DNA of 64,000 nt from Neodontobutis hainanensis (Eukaryota; Chordata; Actinopteri; Gobiiformes; Odontobutidae), in NCBI GenBank assembly GCA_024349245.1, contig JALDNG010000007.1:545501-609500 (forward strand), given 5' to 3'. Below, one piece after another: positions 59,901 to 64,000 of the stretch (within the stretch, counting starts at the first letter, position 1; each line of letters opens with the position of its first letter). A program made the translations under genes and the position numbers. Below the pieces are notes generated by a model that saw only the letters and a program-made list of their open reading frames with translations, was not told the DNA's origin and searched no databases.

Positions 59901-62900
59901 ATACTTAAATGTTTTGCATGCAATTTCATGGATACCCCCTTCTGATTACAGGCAGTAAATGGGGCTCGTAGTTTTGGTGGTGCTTCCTGTTAGACGCTAC
60001 AAGCTCTCTGTAGAATCAGGGGACAATGGGCACATTCACATCTCGACATGCATTTGCTGCTTAAGTGCCTGTTGTCCTCAAGGGCATTTAGTCTCTCTGT
60101 TGCATTCGGTGAGGACTGTGAGGACAAGCGCAGGGCGTATAAGGGGCTCACCGGGACAGCCATGTTTCTCTGTTTGTTCTACAAAAGGGTAAAATCATTT
60201 AGATGGACCCAGGCACTGAACTGTCAGGATGGTCTATGCAGGCCTCTCATAGACTCAAGGACTTAGTGTAACAAAGATGGCATAGCCCTCACTCACTCTC
60301 AGAGATTCCCTGTCCTTCTGGTTGTTTTCTTTTATCTCCTGTCTCAGCAAAAGTGTGCTTTAGGGACAAAGGCACACAAAACAGAGACAGTTTACTTAGC
60401 TCTTAGCACCTGTGCCCATATAATAATCAAAACAAAAATCCATTACAGGTTTTAACTCTTACTGTTTTAATGAGGTTCTATTCTCACACTCATTTTTGTT
60501 TTTTGGTCTACTATCAAAAGGTCTTTGATTTTGGACATTTTAGACATTCTCAACATTTGATACTGTAGCAATTGTTGACACTCAAAACATGACACTGGCC
60601 TAATATGTCATGCAATGCTCTAAGTTCAGACAGGTCATTGTTTCTTTCCAAATTCCTGAAATGATCATTTACTTTCCCAGAACTGTAAACATACAAAAGC
60701 ACCACTGGGTCTGGCCAAACCTCAGACAAAATGAAACAGCAAACATGTTATCTTCCTAAATTAAACTGCAGCATACCATTTTTGTGTGTTTTCTATTTTT
60801 TATTTTGAATGGGATACTAATTAGTTAGGTATTAATCTACATTTTGGAACTGTACATATATTTGTCCTTGCTGTCGGAGACATTTATTTTTTTTCTACAT
60901 ATAGTTCATTACACTTATTCACACAATGTTTCAATGAATCATTTTTTATAACTGCAGTACTTCCCACCAACTTGCTCTAGGCTAATTTTGGTTAAGGCCT
61001 GATTCTTTGTGATGCTCAACTGTGCTGTAATGCAGTACGTAATAGTTTCTGATTGACTAAACATGACATTTGTATCAAGCAAACCGTCTCGGAAAACCTG
61101 ATAACAGCCAAGTTACAAATTAAGAGCTTTTTAATCCATCTTTTTTGGTTTCGACCACAATATCTTGTTGATCCACTACGTCTGCCCTCGTTATTCCCAC
61201 TCTGACGTGAATATAAAAGGAAACGTTGCCATGTCCACTTAGTTTTCCACTGTGAACTGCCAGTGTATGTGAAATGCAACCATGGGAAAGTAAATGAGTG
61301 AGCAAAGAGGGAAAATAAAAATAAAAAAGCTGTGGGGTTTGTATAGAATGTTCACAGCTGTAACATAAACACATTAGGAGCCTTGTACAGTGGTTTGCAG
61401 AGTGTACGAGTGGATAATCGTGTTGCTGTCAGCAGAATCTAATTACCTCTAAGGAAAATTCTCTCAAGGCTTTTTATTCCTTATGAAGCTAAGCACTGCT
61501 GTGATACAGACCGATGTGTGCTTTATCAAGTCAGCATGCTAATTAAAGCAGGCTTAATTCAATAATGACGTTTTGAGACCCTCTTAAAGTCTCATTACAG
61601 GTCTGCTATGGCTCTGAGAGCTAGTGGATTTATGGCACGTTACCAATCTCTTTCAAGGGTTCTTGTCTTTCACCTCCCGTGTGGTCCTGGCGGGTAAAAG
61701 ACCTATCCAAAGTTAAATAATGTTTACACAGTGGGTGCTTGGCTTGTTTTGACTCTGTTCATTACACCAAACCTGCGCCTTTCTGTCTGTGTTGGCCTTT
61801 CATCGACTCAATGGTCATCCAATTACAAGGAGGATTTCTCATTGTGACTGTATAATTGTAATATAAATATGCCCATTTTAGGTTTCGCTTGAACTGCAAT
61901 TGTGTTATACTCTCACGTGTGCCATTCGTTTTCACTTTAAATTTCTGTGGATTTAGCCAATCAGACGGGCCCATTCTGTAGACCTGCCTGCTTTAAGACA
62001 CGAAGGTGGAAAGAACATTTTTCACTCTAATGCATTTGATTGTTGTCCTAAAATTGTAAGGCTTGGAAAAGTGTTTCCTGTTTGTTTATCACTCACAATA
62101 TCAAAGAGGCCAGAGGGCCAGAGGTGAATAATATTAACATTGGGCTTTTAATAAAAACTTACGTCAAGTTTTCTGACCGTGGTTGACAAAGGAGTAAGAA
62201 AGTGTTTGCAGCTCTGTCTCTTCTGTACCATTAATGATCTACGATTTGCTGCACGGTTAAAAATGACACTAACATACAACCTTCTTGGAAAGCCCAAAAA
62301 AGTAAAGGTATTACTGAGAAAGAGAAAACTTTTTGAGAGAGTAATGACAGAAACATGCAGCAATCTGTGTGACTCAGGGACAATGTCTTCCAGTTAGAGT
62401 GAAGGGGAAGAGCGGAAGTAAATCAGGGAGCAAATAGGATTTGCGACATGCTGTCATGCCCCTGTGTGGCCCTCAAAGACTTTGTGGCTTTAGGAAGCAA
62501 ATTGAGCAAACCAACAAAGTGAGTGGCATCACACAGGGAGGAGCTGCTGTGGTTTACGAACACAGGGACAAGTCTCTGTGTGTGCACTATTAGGGTTTAG
62601 GCACAAAAAGAGACCCCTAAATGTTATCTTAATTATAGCTCACTGAAAATACCACGGCCAGTCATCTTTAATCGTGTGGCTTCCATTATTTATACAGAAT
62701 AATGACTTATTTATACAATTTAGGAATTGTTTAAAATGTGTAGTCGCTTGACTTTATCAAAGTGTTGTTGACATCATGCCTCATTTGGTCCTGCTGACCG
62801 TGTTTGACCTCCTGCCTTTTGATCTACACTTAAATGAATTAGATGAAATGGAACCAATGGGCTTCTGGATCCTGACATGTGGGCCTGTTTTTTTATATAC

Positions 62901-64000
62901 TGTATATATATATTCTTTTACATAGATAAGGTAGATTCAATTAGCCAGTCTGATTCTTGGAGGCCTTTGTGGTCTGAAAGGGTTAAGTTAATAAGAGATG
63001 CTAAATGCAGCCCACATATACTATCCATACTGTCTGGAATAAAATAACACACTGTCATGCCACGGAGCAGACAGCTTGTTGCTCTAGAAATAACATCAAG
63101 TCAATAAGTCATCTGATCTGGCATGAAAGTTAAAAGAAGCCACGGTAGCGCTGTTGTTTACACTGGACCTTACTGGATGAACAATATAAACAGCCTGTGC
63201 TTGTTTGACTTAGAAACTGCTTTTCTGTTTGTAAAAGTAAGCTCAGTGATGGATACTCATTTGTCTGTGCTATCCCGTACCTCAAATGTCACCTTCTTCT
63301 GAATGCATTTGTCTAAAGGCTGTCAAGGAAGTGCTCTCTCTACAACCCCTGACCTGGGTTTTAAACTGCAAATTGGCTGGGTTTCTTGTTTAGCGTGACA
63401 GGAACGCACAAACTATTTCTGTCTGTTTACAGAGCTCTCTGTTCACAGTTGTTCATCGTGACGAAAGAACAATGCTCTTATACGTTTGTCATTTCTTTCA
63501 ACATGAAGTAGTGGGACTTATACACAAGTGCCCTACCATTGCAACATCACAGCAGTTCTGAAAATCTAACTTTTGGTTGTTTTTTTTCAATTTATATCAT
63601 TTGTTTAATTGTAAATGTCAGCTATTAAGTCATGTAGAAGCTATTTCAAAAGCTGCATGGTATAGGACTTAACACAGCATCTGAAAATAAAATAAACCTT
63701 AACAGAGATGAATATACTTCCACAAAGTCCACTGTGTCAAACGAGACATTATGGTCAAGTCCAGTTGTGAGACTAGTTGTGCACAATAAACCAGTCTATC
63801 TGTCTGTGTTGAATTAAATGGATTGTTTCTTTGCCAGATGTGACTTTCTCCTATCTGTATTGAATTATTCAAGTCGGGAGCTTTCATCTTGGGCCTGTAT
63901 CTAGTTAAAGGACAGATTCTGTGCCCAAAGTTGAGCAGGAGACCTCAGGATCTGAAGTCATAGGTTCAAAACCAGACTACTGCACGAGAGCATTGCTCAT
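53939..64000 (+). other. adgra2 first intron (partial)
   Basis: No leucine-rich-repeat exon was recognised in these 10 kb, so the intron runs past the window edge. A CpG-dense patch lies at about 57418-57500. A possible tRNA-like repeat lies at the very end. The rest is plain AT-rich intron sequence, with some purine-rich stretches around 56130-56330. Confidence 0.55.
63930..64000 (+). repeat. Possible tRNA-derived SINE fragment at the window edge
   Basis: GGTTCAAAACC (63963-63973) fits the polymerase III B-box, preceded by GACCTCAGGATCTGAAGTCA, which resembles the anticodon region of fish SINE heads. It is truncated by the window end, so the call is weak. Confidence 0.35.

Overview
The window looks like nuclear DNA of a ray-finned (teleost) fish, probably a percomorph. 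It is AT-rich with intron-split vertebrate genes, a Tc1-type transposon, fish-type tRNA-derived repeats and long CA/TG microsatellites. There is no bacterial, viral or CRISPR content. All assignments come from reading translated exons and comparing them with vertebrate families from memory; no search was run.

Layout: (1) 138-686, + strand: last four coding exons of an INPP5A-type inositol polyphosphate 5-phosphatase. (2) 3860-5217, - strand: complete three-exon homeobox gene nkx6.3, tail to tail with the phosphatase. (3) 7669-9410, + strand: complete four-exon neurl3 (neuralized domain plus RING, E3 ubiquitin ligase), followed at about 10120-11775 by a tandem duplicate that has lost its coding exons. 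(4) about 13000-29321, + strand: sorbs3 (vinexin), with the SoHo domain and three SH3 domains in 20 recognised coding exons. A seven-copy 35-bp minisatellite and an antisense Tc1 relic lie in its introns. (5) about 30900-50365, + strand: complete pdlim2 (PDZ plus one LIM domain) in nine coding exons, with a likely non-coding first exon and a possible internal promoter. (6) 53649-53938, + strand: first coding exon of adgra2 (GPR124). The remaining 10 kb is its first intron and no further exon was recognised.

SORBS3 and PDLIM2 are actin/adhesion adaptors and are neighbours on human 8p21; NKX6-3 and ADGRA2 lie at human 8p11. The block is therefore largely the teleost counterpart of human 8p. The INPP5A-type gene next to nkx6.3 mirrors the human INPP5A/NKX6-2 pair on 10q26, which suggests a paralogous block from early vertebrate genome duplication.

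The most noteworthy points are the CAAX-less INPP5A relative beside nkx6.3, the gutted neurl3 duplicate with a broken interferon-response element, the possible internal pdlim2 promoter, the divergent CTCF-like pair between sorbs3 and pdlim2, and two short stop-free introns whose length is a multiple of three. I found no clearly novel biological system; the window is a conserved vertebrate gene block with lineage-specific changes.
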